Source: Ruminococcaceae bacterium UBA2854
GTDB lineage: Bacteria > Bacillota > Clostridia > Oscillospirales > Acutalibacteraceae
Assembly: GCA_002350765.1 (NCBI GenBank)
Contig: DEFK01000027.1
Location: forward strand, 52,456 to 116,455
Length of the DNA stretch: 64,000 nt
Direction of reading: 5' to 3'
Shown: piece after piece, positions 8,084-15,914 of the stretch
Layout of the letters: each line of letters begins with the position of its first letter
How positions within the stretch are numbered: the stretch's first letter is position 1
Translations under genes and position numbers: made by a program
Notes under the pieces: generated by a model
What the model was told of the DNA's origin: nothing
Database searches by the model: none
The model's input: the letters and a program-made list of their open reading frames with translations, nothing else

Positions 8084-8773
8084 TTATTTGATAATTCTAA
8101 TCGCCGTTTCCGCTTTATTGATAATTCGTAAATCGTTATCGTAGGAGCAAAGCTTTCTCGCTTGCTGTAAATCAACCCATACATACTCGGCGATTTCTTC
8201 CTCCTGGATCCTTACGTTATCCGTGAACGCCTGGGCTAAGAAGAATACAACGTGCTTTCGGATTTTTCCGAACGGACAGTAATCGCTTACCTCCCTGAAA
8301 CCGTCTTTTATTTCGACCTCGAGAGATGTTTCTTCCTTTATCTCGCGTACCGCGGTTTCCTTTTCGGTTTCGCCGATTTCGATATGACCTTTCGGGAAGC
8401 TCCAGTATCTTCCGTTGTTGTTCTTAACTAGTAAAATCCGCGTGTTGGATTTTCCGTTATAAAATACTACAGCGCCGCAGGATTTTTCGTATAGACATTT
8501 TATTGATGTGAGCGTGGTGTTTTTAAGATAGGAGAGCTCTGTTCGTAAATCGGGTTCGTAATAAACGCTGTCCTCCGAGGCGACTACAACCCGCTGGTCG
8601 TCCTCGCCGAAGGTCGCGACAGCTATTACAACGCCCTTGAAATATTCGTCAACAGGCTTTTCGGAAAGGACATATGCTTTATTCTGCTGCGGCTTATCGG
8701 AGTTAATATAACCCGAATACAGGTTTTTGCTTAGTTTGCCGAAAATATTTACGCCAACTTTATCCTCTAACAT
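8084..8773 (-). CDS. Nudix hydrolase with N-terminal pyrophosphatase-like domain
   Basis: 229 residues. Residues about 15-90 (KAYVLSEKPVDEYFKGVVIAV, then RVVVASED) resemble the small clostridial inorganic-pyrophosphatase-like domain, whose typical text is AYVLGxxxPVxxFxGxVIAVI. Residues 95-229 are a Nudix domain with the box G129-x5-E-x7-REIKEET. The usual Gly after EET is Ser here (EETS). The family cleaves nucleoside diphosphates linked to another moiety. The Nudix assignment is firm; the N-terminal domain is by resemblance, and its active-site acidic residues look incomplete. Confidence 0.8.
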   Translation of the reverse strand: MLEDKVGVNIFGKLSKNLYSGYINSDKPQQNKAYVLSEKPVDEYFKGVVIAVATFGEDDQRVVVASEDSVYYEPDLRTELSYLKNTTLTSIKCLYEKSCGAVVFYNGKSNTRILLVKNNNGRYWSFPKGHIEIGETEKETAVREIKEETSLEVEIKDGFREVSDYCPFGKIRKHVVFFLAQAFTDNVRIQEEEIAEYVWVDLQQARKLCSYDNDLRIINKAETAIRIIK

Positions 8774-8806
8774 ATCCTTTCCCTCCTTTTAGAATTTTTG
8801 CTTATC

Positions 8807-10021
8807 TTAGGAAATAAGCTTTTTAAGATTTGCCATCTGGTCGGAATCCGACGAGCTTTCCGTATCGACTAGGAACAGAACGTCCTTGATGTCGTTTTTA
8901 GAGCAGAATTCCTTTAAGTCTCCGCTATAGGTGTTGTAATCTATAGAATAAACTTCCTGATAGTTGTATGTAAAATACGGAACGGTCGAGTTACCCGTAT
9001 TGTTATGAACTATAGCGATTTTACCGCTTGCCTTATCGCTTTCGCTCTTTATAACCTCGAGCGGGTTCCTGCCATAAAGGAATACATTGTAAGACCACGC
9101 GCCCGACTCGGCTTCCTTGTTATAGCAGCTGTCGTAAGAATTGGTATCGTCATCCTCGGTAGTTATGGTGTTGTTCACATTATAGGGGAAATCCCAGTAT
9201 TGAACGGCGTCTACCGCAAGCTCAGTGTCGGTGAAATTGTTATATGAGCCGTAGAATTCTTCGATTTTCGATTCCTGACAGTCGTTTAAGCTGATAGGAC
9301 TTTTTTTCATAACGTCGCAGAAAGACTTATATATATAGTATCCGCCGAGCCCTGTCGGGTTGGTATCGGAGTCAAAGTAGATATAGTCGTTACAATGATC
9401 CGAAAGCTCGTTGTAGCAATTTATATACTTAACCTTTTTGCTGAATCTTTTATAAACCGCTTTAGTATAATCCGCCTGCGAAGTGGTGGTGATTCCCCCA
9501 TCGGTATTTTTAAGCCTGTTGGGAAGTCCCATCTCAATATGCGTCGGGATAAGCGAGGAGTATACATTAGTCGCGAGTCCGAGCTTTTCCTTCGCGTCAT
9601 TTATAAAGCCCGCGTAATCCTTGGCGTTTTGCTTGTTGCCGTGGAAGCCCGTGAACGCTTTTGTGTTCCAGATATAGTAGTCGCCGTCGAAAGTTCCCGT
9701 GCTGTCGGGGTCGTCGTCTTTAATATTCGGTTCCTTGAACTGAATAGTATCCGTCGCTTCCTTTTTAGCCTTAACAACTACTTTCTTTCCTGTGCCTACT
9801 GTAGCGGTGTTTATAGTCGGGTCTACGCCGTTTGAGTTAGCGCATACGCAGTTAACCAAAAGCGTAATAAGCGCTATGATTAAGCCGAAGGCTATAAGTC
9901 CCGCCGCTATTATAATTATACGATTTATAATCTTTTTGTTTGAGCGTCCTCTCCTGCCGTAAGACCTGCTCCCGTAGGAGCGGTTGTAGGAGTTGTATCC
10001 GCGTCGGTTGTTATATGCCAT
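8807..10021 (-). CDS. Membrane-anchored AlgX/DHHW-like protein, motif degenerate
   Basis: 404 residues. An Arg/Tyr/Ser-rich cytoplasmic N-terminus (about 30 residues) leads into one membrane segment (IINRIIIIAAGLIAFGLIIAL) and a large external domain. FDGDYYIWNTKAFTGFHGN and YINCYNELSDHCNDYIYFDSD followed by GLGGYYIYKSFC resemble DHHW/AlgJ-AlgX SGNH-like proteins. Those carry DHHWT at the active site and O-acetylate exported polysaccharides. Here the expected motif reads as YIYFDSD, so the key His pair is missing. It may be a non-catalytic relative. It is monocistronic, with a promoter at 10085-10113. Confidence 0.55.
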   Translation of the reverse strand: MAYNNRRGYNSYNRSYGSRSYGRRGRSNKKIINRIIIIAAGLIAFGLIIALITLLVNCVCANSNGVDPTINTATVGTGKKVVVKAKKEATDTIQFKEPNIKDDDPDSTGTFDGDYYIWNTKAFTGFHGNKQNAKDYAGFINDAKEKLGLATNVYSSLIPTHIEMGLPNRLKNTDGGITTTSQADYTKAVYKRFSKKVKYINCYNELSDHCNDYIYFDSDTNPTGLGGYYIYKSFCDVMKKSPISLNDCQESKIEEFYGSYNNFTDTELAVDAVQYWDFPYNVNNTITTEDDDTNSYDSCYNKEAESGAWSYNVFLYGRNPLEVIKSESDKASGKIAIVHNNTGNSTVPYFTYNYQEVYSIDYNTYSGDLKEFCSKNDIKDVLFLVDTESSSDSDQMANLKKLIS

Positions 10022-10084
10022 AACTGCCTCCTGATTTATAGGGTTAATACGCCTTATTTCTGTGAGAAGTTACATATATAAGAC

Positions 10085-10113
10085 ATTATACACTAAAATC
10101 ATCTTTTTTACAA
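10085..10113 (-). promoter_or_regulatory. Sigma-A promoter of the DHHW-like gene
   Basis: On the minus strand: TTGTAA (10113-10108), 17-bp spacer, TATAAT (10090-10085). Confidence 0.7.
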
Positions 10114-10151
10114 TGTTTTTTTCGCTTTTTTTGCTAAGTTTTTTGATATTC

Positions 10152-10180
10152 TTGCAACTGTATTTAATATGTGGTAAAAT
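10152..10180 (+). promoter_or_regulatory. Sigma-A promoter of the aminotransferase-trpS operon
   Basis: TTGCAA (10152-10157), 17-bp spacer, TAAAAT (10175-10180), followed by AAGAGGAAA before the ATG at 10215. Because this promoter lies downstream of the earlier in-frame start at 10062, it supports the shorter protein. Confidence 0.75.
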
Positions 10181-10214
10181 TCTATATGTATTTTTATTGA
10201 AAAGAGGAAAAACG

Positions 10215-11402
10215 ATGGAGTATAAATTTTCCGAAAGAACAAATAACCTTAAGCCCAGCGCTATAAGAGAGATTTTTAAATACGCGGCTGACCCCACGGT
10301 GGTATCGCTTTCCGCGGGAAACCCGTCGCCTGACGCGTTCCCCGTTAAGGAGCTCGAGGAAATATCCGCGAGACTTTTTAAAGAAAACCCCATAGGACTT
10401 TTGCAGTACAGCGTTACCGAGGGCTACACCCCGTTAAGACAGCATCTTACAAAGTATATGGCTGAGAAATATAATATCGGCAGCGAGGTTGACGATATTA
10501 TAATCACCACAGGCGCCCAGCAGATTATGGATTTTACCACAAAGGCGCTTGTGAATGAGAAAGAAGTTATTATCACCGAGGCTCCGAGCTTTATCGGTTC
10601 GCTTAATTCCTTCCGCGCTTATAACGCGAAGCTCGTAGGCGTTCCCGTAGAGAGCGACGGAATGAATATGGAGCTGCTCGAAAAGGCGCTTCAGGAAAAC
10701 GATAACGTAAGATTTATCTATACGATACCGAATTTCCAGAACCCGTCGGGAGTTACGATGAGCCTTGAGAAGCGTAAGAAGATGTACGAGCTCGCCCAAA
10801 AATACGACGTGCTTATTCTCGAGGATAACCCCTACGGTGATCTGAGATACAGCGGAGAATTTATCCCCGCGATAAAATCCTTCGACACAGACGGTCGTGT
10901 GATATACGCGGGAAGCTTCAGCAAGGTTATTTCTCCTGGTATACGCGTAGCCTACGTAATCGCGCCCAAGCCGATTATACAGAAGCTGACCGTATGTAAG
11001 CAGGGAAGTGACGTTCATACTAATATCTGGTCGCAGATGCTCTGCTATGAATTTTTAACAAAATATGATTTCGAGGCTCATCTCGAAAAGCTTAGAAATA
11101 TTTACCGCGAAAAAGCTAAATTCGCTATGGATTTACTCGATAAGTATTGCGCTCCCGAGATAACCTATGATAAAATAGACGGCGGATTGTTTATCTGGTG
11201 TAAGCTTCCCGATGGAGTGGATATGCCCGATTACGTTAAAAAGGCTATCGAGCGCAAGGTATGCGTAGTGCCGGGCAACGCTTTCTTAACCGACGAGAAC
11301 GAGAGCTCGAACGGTTTCAGAATCAATTTCTCTACCCCGACCGACGAACAGCTCGAAAAGGGTATTAAGGCTCTCGGAAAACTGATAAAAGAACTTGTAT
11401 AA
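10215..11402 (+). CDS. PLP-dependent aminotransferase (class I/II, LysN/MocR-type)
   Basis: 395 residues from the ATG at 10215, which has AAGAGGAAA upstream; the longer frame would run through the promoter. Features: SLSAGNPSPDAFP, TTGAQQIMDF, NFQNPSGVTM, EDNPYGDLRY and the PLP-lysine motif GSFSKVISPGIR. This subgroup includes 2-aminoadipate, aromatic and branched-chain aminotransferases; the substrate cannot be fixed. Linkage to trpS 12 bases downstream hints at aromatic or general amino-acid metabolism, but that is inference. Confidence 0.85.
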   Translation: MEYKFSERTNNLKPSAIREIFKYAADPTVVSLSAGNPSPDAFPVKELEEISARLFKENPIGLLQYSVTEGYTPLRQHLTKYMAEKYNIGSEVDDIIITTGAQQIMDFTTKALVNEKEVIITEAPSFIGSLNSFRAYNAKLVGVPVESDGMNMELLEKALQENDNVRFIYTIPNFQNPSGVTMSLEKRKKMYELAQKYDVLILEDNPYGDLRYSGEFIPAIKSFDTDGRVIYAGSFSKVISPGIRVAYVIAPKPIIQKLTVCKQGSDVHTNIWSQMLCYEFLTKYDFEAHLEKLRNIYREKAKFAMDLLDKYCAPEITYDKIDGGLFIWCKLPDGVDMPDYVKKAIERKVCVVPGNAFLTDENESSNGFRINFSTPTDEQLEKGIKALGKLIKELV

Positions 11403-11414
11403 TGAGGTGCAGAT

Positions 11415-12410
11415 ATGGAAACAGAAAAGAAAAAGGTCGCGCTTAGCTTAATCCAGCCCAGCGGTACCATTACGCTCGGAAACTATCTCGGAGCTATAAG
11501 AAACTGGGTAAAAATGCAGGACGAGTTTAATTGTATCTTCGCTTTAGCGGATTTACACACGATTACCGTACGCCAGGAACCCGCTAAAATGCGTAAAAAT
11601 ATTATCGAGGCGTACGCTTCAATTCTAGCCTGCGGAATTGATGTGGAGAAAACTCTCTTTTTCATCCAGAGCCACGTCCACACTCACGCGGAAATGGCTT
11701 GGCTTTTGAACTGCTATACCCAGTTCGGCGAGCTTTCGAGAATGACGCAGTTTAAGGATAAAAGCGCTAAGCACGCCGATAATATCAACGCTGGCTTGTT
11801 CACATATCCAGCTTTAATGGCGGCGGATATTCTTCTCTATCAGGCGGACTGCGTTCCCGTAGGCGCCGACCAGATGCAGCATCTTGAGCTTACAAGAGAT
11901 ATCGCTAACCGCTTTAACGGACTTTATCCCAACGTGTTTAAGGTTCCCGAGGCATATATTCCTAAGACGGGCGCGAGAGTTATGAGCCTCCAGGATCCGA
12001 CTAAGAAGATGAGCAAATCCGACGAAAACGCTAACGGCTGCGTACATCTCCTCGATCCTCCCGAGGTTATTATGAAGAAATTCAAGCGAGCGATTACCGA
12101 CAGCGAGGCTTGCGTGCGATACGGCGAGGGTAAGGACGGTATTAATAACCTTATGGATATTTACGGCGCGGTAACGGGACTTTCCCACGAGCAGATTGAG
12201 AAAGATTTCGACGGAAAAGGCTACGGCGACTTTAAGGTTGCTGTCGGCGAAGCCGTTGTAGAGGCGTTAAGGCCGATAAAAACCGAGTACGAAAAGCTTA
12301 TCGCGGATAAAGCTTATCTCGAGAGCTGCTACAGAAAAGCCGATGAGATCGCTCTTAAAATCTCTAGCAGAACGCTCGCAAAGGCTAAGAAAAAAATAGG
12401 TTTTATTTAA
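11415..12410 (+). CDS. trpS: Tryptophan--tRNA ligase
   Basis: 331 residues, normal for bacterial TrpRS. HIGH-like region PSGTITLGNYLGAIRNWV (residues about 15-32), QADCVPVGADQMQHLELTRDIANRFN and the signature KMSKSDENA (about 199-207) are intact. It charges tRNA-Trp. No T-box leader precedes it; it is expressed with the aminotransferase gene. Confidence 0.97.
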   Translation: METEKKKVALSLIQPSGTITLGNYLGAIRNWVKMQDEFNCIFALADLHTITVRQEPAKMRKNIIEAYASILACGIDVEKTLFFIQSHVHTHAEMAWLLNCYTQFGELSRMTQFKDKSAKHADNINAGLFTYPALMAADILLYQADCVPVGADQMQHLELTRDIANRFNGLYPNVFKVPEAYIPKTGARVMSLQDPTKKMSKSDENANGCVHLLDPPEVIMKKFKRAITDSEACVRYGEGKDGINNLMDIYGAVTGLSHEQIEKDFDGKGYGDFKVAVGEAVVEALRPIKTEYEKLIADKAYLESCYRKADEIALKISSRTLAKAKKKIGFI

Positions 12411-12414
12411 ATTT

Positions 12415-12449
12415 TTAAAGGTTGCGTATTTATTTATGCAACCTTTTTT
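12415..12449 (+). terminator. Rho-independent terminator after trpS
   Basis: AAAGGTTGC (12417-12425) pairs with GCAACCTTT (12438-12446), then a run of T. Confidence 0.85.
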
Positions 12450-12504
12450 CACACACTGGAATATTAACCAAAAATACGCTTAGAAATTTATACATATTTC
12501 ACAA

Positions 12505-12533
12505 TTGATTTTGTTACAAATTAGTTATAAAAT
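12505..12533 (+). promoter_or_regulatory. Sigma-A promoter of the scaffoldin-like gene
   Basis: TTGATT (12505-12510), 17-bp spacer, TAAAAT (12528-12533). A leader of about 55 bases and the ribosome site AAAGGAGAG precede the ATG at 12595. Confidence 0.65.
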
Positions 12534-12594
12534 ATTATTGAATTATAATATTTTTTATTATAACGGATATTATTTGCAAAGGAGAGAAAAGAAA

Positions 12595-15500
12595 ATGCAA
12601 ATGTTTAAAAAATCAGTTGCTCTTGTACTCTCAATCCTTATGTTACTGTCAATGCTTGCAGTAGCGGCGGGAATGTCCGCGTTCGCGGCAGAGAGCTATA
12701 AGGTAACGGCTAAGAGCACACAAGGCTACTTTACAGACCTCGATAAGACTTATAAAGCAGGGGATGAATTTGACCTTAAAGTTTATTTAACTGCTGATCA
12801 GCTTATCACAGACGGACAGATTGACGTTGAATTTAATAGCAACGCTTTATATGTCACCTCAGTGACGACAGGAGAAAAGCTTTCGTCAAAAGTTAGACCT
12901 ACTATTAACAAGACCGATAAAGTACAGACAACCCAGAATTTGATTTCCATCAACTTTTCCTGTCCTGTTGACCCTGAAACGGGCGTTGACGCCGCCGATT
13001 ATAAGACTGAAGGACTTTTCTTTACTGTTCATTTCCAGGTTAAAAACGAAATAGCGGCAGATCAGGTTATCAGCTTTAATATTAAAGCGTTAAGCGGTAC
13101 AACGGATGTTATGAAGTACAGCGCCGGATTTGCTTATGTAAATAATAGCACAGTTCAGACAACAGGTGCTTCTTTAAGAGCTCAGTTAGGAGACGATTTA
13201 CAGCCTACTACAGATCCCGTAACTTCCGCGCCTCCTACAACAGCGCCTCCTACAACAGCACCTCCCACAACAGCTCCTCCTACAACTGTACCTCCCACAA
13301 CAGCGCCTCCTACAACTCAGGTTTCTACAACAGAGGCTCAGGAAACAACAGCTCCTGTATCCACTTATACAACTAAGTTCACTAACAACAAGGGTTGGAA
13401 TGACGTATATCTCTATGCTTGGAGCAGCACGGGCGGAGAAATGGCAGCTTGGCCCGGAACTAAGCTTACTGAAAAATCTCAGAACGGTTTAGGCGAAGAG
13501 CAGTACACAGCTACTTTCGATTCCAAGTACGACAAGATTATATTTAGTAACGGAAGCACGGAACAGACTGTAGATATTACTTTCGATCCTTCCGTAACAG
13601 GTTACTATCCGACACAGAAAACAAACAATAAATGGGAAGTTGGCACATGGACAGACCAGCCCGCGACAAGTCCTCAGCCCACAACAGAAGCTAATGAAAC
13701 AACACAGCCTCAGGGCACAACTTCTGCTCCCGAGGGTACAACATCCGCTTCCGATGGTATAGTTGTTACAGCAAAGAGCGCGCAGAATTTATTCGCTGAT
13801 GTAACAAAGACCTATAAAGCAGGCGATGAGTTTGATCTTAAAGTTTATTTAACTGCCGATCAGCTTATCACAGACGGACAGATTGACGTTAAATTCGACA
13901 GCAACGCTTTATTTGTCAGCCAGGTAACAACAGGCGGCAAACTTGCCGAGAAGGTTAATCCTGTAATTAACAAAACAGAGAAAGTTCAGACAAATAAGAA
14001 TTTGATCTCCATCAACTTCTCTTGTCCTGTTGATCCCGAGACGGGCGTTGATGCTGCCGATTATAAGAATGAAGGGCTTTTCTTCACTATTCATTTCCAG
14101 ATTAAACCCAACGTAACTGACGATCAGATTGTTAACTTTGATATTAAAGCATTAACAGGTACAACTGATGTTATGAAGTACAGCGCAGCTTTCCCGTATG
14201 TTAATAACAGCGAAGTTCAGACAGCAGGCGCTACTTTAAGAGCTGAATTAGACGGTTCAACAACTCCCGAGGGTACAACAGCTGCTTCCGAGGGCACAAC
14301 AGCCGCTCCCGAAGGCACAACAGCAACTCCCGAGCCTGAGATGTACACATTCTACTATCTGCCGTCAGCGGAGCAGGAAAATGCGGGCAATAAATATAAG
14401 CTCAACTTCAACGATCCTAACGGCGTAGCTCCCGAGAACTGGCATCAGTATGATTTCGTTAAGACACCTATCACGGTTGACGGTGTAAATATCTACAGCG
14501 TTTCCGTTCCCAAGGACTTTGACGATGTAACTACATTACAGTATCAGGTTTATAACACCGCGAACGAATGGGTATCTCAGAATGAGTTCGCGCCCGCTAA
14601 ATTAAGCAACTTTGATAATCAGGTAGTTAAGGCTGACGGCACAATCGACGTTAAGCCGACTGAGCCCGCTACAGAAGGCACAACAGCCGCTCCCGAGGAT
14701 ACAACAGCTGCTCCGACAGTAGAGCCTACAACTACTCCCGAGGGCACAACAGCTACTCCGACAGTAGAGCCTACAACTACTCCCGAGGGCACAACAGCTA
14801 CTCCGACAGTAGAGCCGACAACTACTCCCGAGCCGACAACAGTTGCTCCGACAGTAGAGCCGACAACTGCTGTTCCTACAGTAGAGCCGACAACTGCTGT
14901 TCCTACAGTAGAGCCTACAACAGCTACTCCGACAGTTAAACCTACAGAAGCTCCGACACTCGCTCCCTCCAAGGTAGACTTTAACAAGAACCCCGATGAG
15001 AAATCAGCTGTAAACGCTATAGCTAAGGCTAAATCCGACGGCGATCCCAAGGGCTCTGTATTCAACAAGCTCAAGGCCAAGGTTGCCAAGACTACGAAGA
15101 ACTCCAACAAGATTACCTGGAATAAGGTAACAGGCGCTAAGAAGTATATCGTAATGGGCAACAAGTGCGGTAAGGCTGCTAACGGTAAGTTTAACGCGTT
15201 TAAGAAGATAAAGACGACTACAGGCAAGAGCTTTACTCAGAAGAAGCTTAAGAAGGGTACTTACTACAAGTACTTAGTTCTCGCTGTTAACGCTAAGGGT
15301 AAGGTAATTTCCGCGTCTAAGGTAATCCACGTTGCTACTAAGGGCGGCAAGGTTACTAACTATAAGAGCCTCAAGCTCAACAAGACCAGCAAGACCTTAA
15401 AGAAGGGCAAGACCTTTAAGCTTAAGGTAACTAAGAAGACAAAGATGAATAAGAAGGGTACGGTTAAGAACCACCGCAAGATTAAGTTCGAGTCCGCTAA

Positions 15501-15621
15501 TACCAAGATCGCTACCGTAAACGCTAAGGGTAAGATCAAGGCTAAGAAGAAGGGCACAACTTACGTATACGCTTACGCTCAGAACGGCGTATTCAAGAGA
15601 ATCAAGATTAAGGTAAAATAA
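12595..15621 (+). CDS. Surface protein: two cohesin-like modules, CBM26-like starch-binding module, FN3/Big2 tail
   Basis: 1008 residues from the ATG at 12595, which follows AAAGGAGAG; the frame is open upstream but only through AT-rich promoter DNA. Order: signal peptide (1-31, ending SAFA); cohesin-like beta-sandwich 1 (about 35-200); PPTTA repeats (about 204-249); CBM26-like starch-binding module (about 256-352, with NNKGWNDVYLYAWSS and MAAWPGTKL); Thr-rich linker; cohesin-like module 2 (about 389-554), very close to module 1; a third beta-rich module (about 583-682); long TxxPTVEPTT linker; and a basic C-terminal pair of an FN3-like and a Big2-like domain (about 800-1008). There is no sortase motif; the basic tail may bind wall polymers. 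It probably organises starch-degrading proteins at the cell surface as in Ruminococcus amylosomes. The cohesin call is by resemblance. Confidence 0.75.
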   Translation: MQMFKKSVALVLSILMLLSMLAVAAGMSAFAAESYKVTAKSTQGYFTDLDKTYKAGDEFDLKVYLTADQLITDGQIDVEFNSNALYVTSVTTGEKLSSKVRPTINKTDKVQTTQNLISINFSCPVDPETGVDAADYKTEGLFFTVHFQVKNEIAADQVISFNIKALSGTTDVMKYSAGFAYVNNSTVQTTGASLRAQLGDDLQPTTDPVTSAPPTTAPPTTAPPTTAPPTTVPPTTAPPTTQVSTTEAQETTAPVSTYTTKFTNNKGWNDVYLYAWSSTGGEMAAWPGTKLTEKSQNGLGEEQYTATFDSKYDKIIFSNGSTEQTVDITFDPSVTGYYPTQKTNNKWEVGTWTDQPATSPQPTTEANETTQPQGTTSAPEGTTSASDGIVVTAKSAQNLFADVTKTYKAGDEFDLKVYLTADQLITDGQIDVKFDSNALFVSQVTTGGKLAEKVNPVINKTEKVQTNKNLISINFSCPVDPETGVDAADYKNEGLFFTIHFQIKPNVTDDQIVNFDIKALTGTTDVMKYSAAFPYVNNSEVQTAGATLRAELDGSTTPEGTTAASEGTTAAPEGTTATPEPEMYTFYYLPSAEQENAGNKYKLNFNDPNGVAPENWHQYDFVKTPITVDGVNIYSVSVPKDFDDVTTLQYQVYNTANEWVSQNEFAPAKLSNFDNQVVKADGTIDVKPTEPATEGTTAAPEDTTAAPTVEPTTTPEGTTATPTVEPTTTPEGTTATPTVEPTTTPEPTTVAPTVEPTTAVPTVEPTTAVPTVEPTTATPTVKPTEAPTLAPSKVDFNKNPDEKSAVNAIAKAKSDGDPKGSVFNKLKAKVAKTTKNSNKITWNKVTGAKKYIVMGNKCGKAANGKFNAFKKIKTTTGKSFTQKKLKKGTYYKYLVLAVNAKGKVISASKVIHVATKGGKVTNYKSLKLNKTSKTLKKGKTFKLKVTKKTKMNKKGTVKNHRKIKFESANTKIATVNAKGKIKAKKKGTTYVYAYAQNGVFKRIKIKVK
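12697..13195 (+). repeat. Cohesin-like module, DNA copy 1
   Basis: This stretch is repeated at 13760-14255 in the same gene. Runs such as TTTATTTAACTGC(T/C)GATCAG and TTATGAAGTACAGCGC are shared, and the two protein modules differ at a minority of positions. This points to intragenic duplication. Confidence 0.8.
13760..14255 (+). repeat. Cohesin-like module, DNA copy 2
   Basis: Direct repeat of 12697-13195. Substitutions are mostly silent or conservative, so the module has been kept under selection since duplication. Confidence 0.8.
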
Positions 15622-15677
15622 GTCTTTGTCACCTTTATTAAACGCAAAAATTTAATATGTTTACCTAAATTATACAA

Positions 15678-15711
15678 GGTGCGGATAGCTTTTCGGCTAT
15701 CCGCACTTTTA
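15678..15711 (+). terminator. Rho-independent terminator after the scaffoldin-like gene
   Basis: GTGCGGATAGC pairs with GCTATCCGCAC across a TTTTCG-type loop, followed by TTTTATT. Confidence 0.85.
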
Positions 15712-15753
15712 TTGTACACATTTAATAAATTTCTCAAAAAGAATAATTAATTG

Positions 15754-15782
15754 TTGACCTGAGGGGAAAAGTGTGTTACAAT
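15754..15782 (+). promoter_or_regulatory. Strong sigma-A promoter of the CHAP protein gene
   Basis: TTGACC (15754-15759), 17-bp spacer, TACAAT (15777-15782). About 130 bases of leader follow before the ATG at 15915. I see no known riboswitch in that leader. Confidence 0.75.
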
Positions 15783-15914
15783 ATATAAAAATAAGTGTCA
15801 AATTATGTCTGCGCCGGATATAATATAATACTGAAATAAACTTTTTTCTTTCAGTTGACATTAAGATCAGTGAAAAACTAATATGAACTTATTTTGATTT
15901 AGAGGAACATTATT

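Noticed and set aside
11280..11415. T-box leader for trpS
   Set aside because: trpS begins 12 bases after the aminotransferase gene and there is no leader in which a T-box could form.
15783..15914. Cyclic-di-AMP (ydaO) riboswitch ahead of the CHAP gene
   Set aside because: Such riboswitches often precede wall hydrolases, but the 130-base leader is too short and lacks the conserved motifs.
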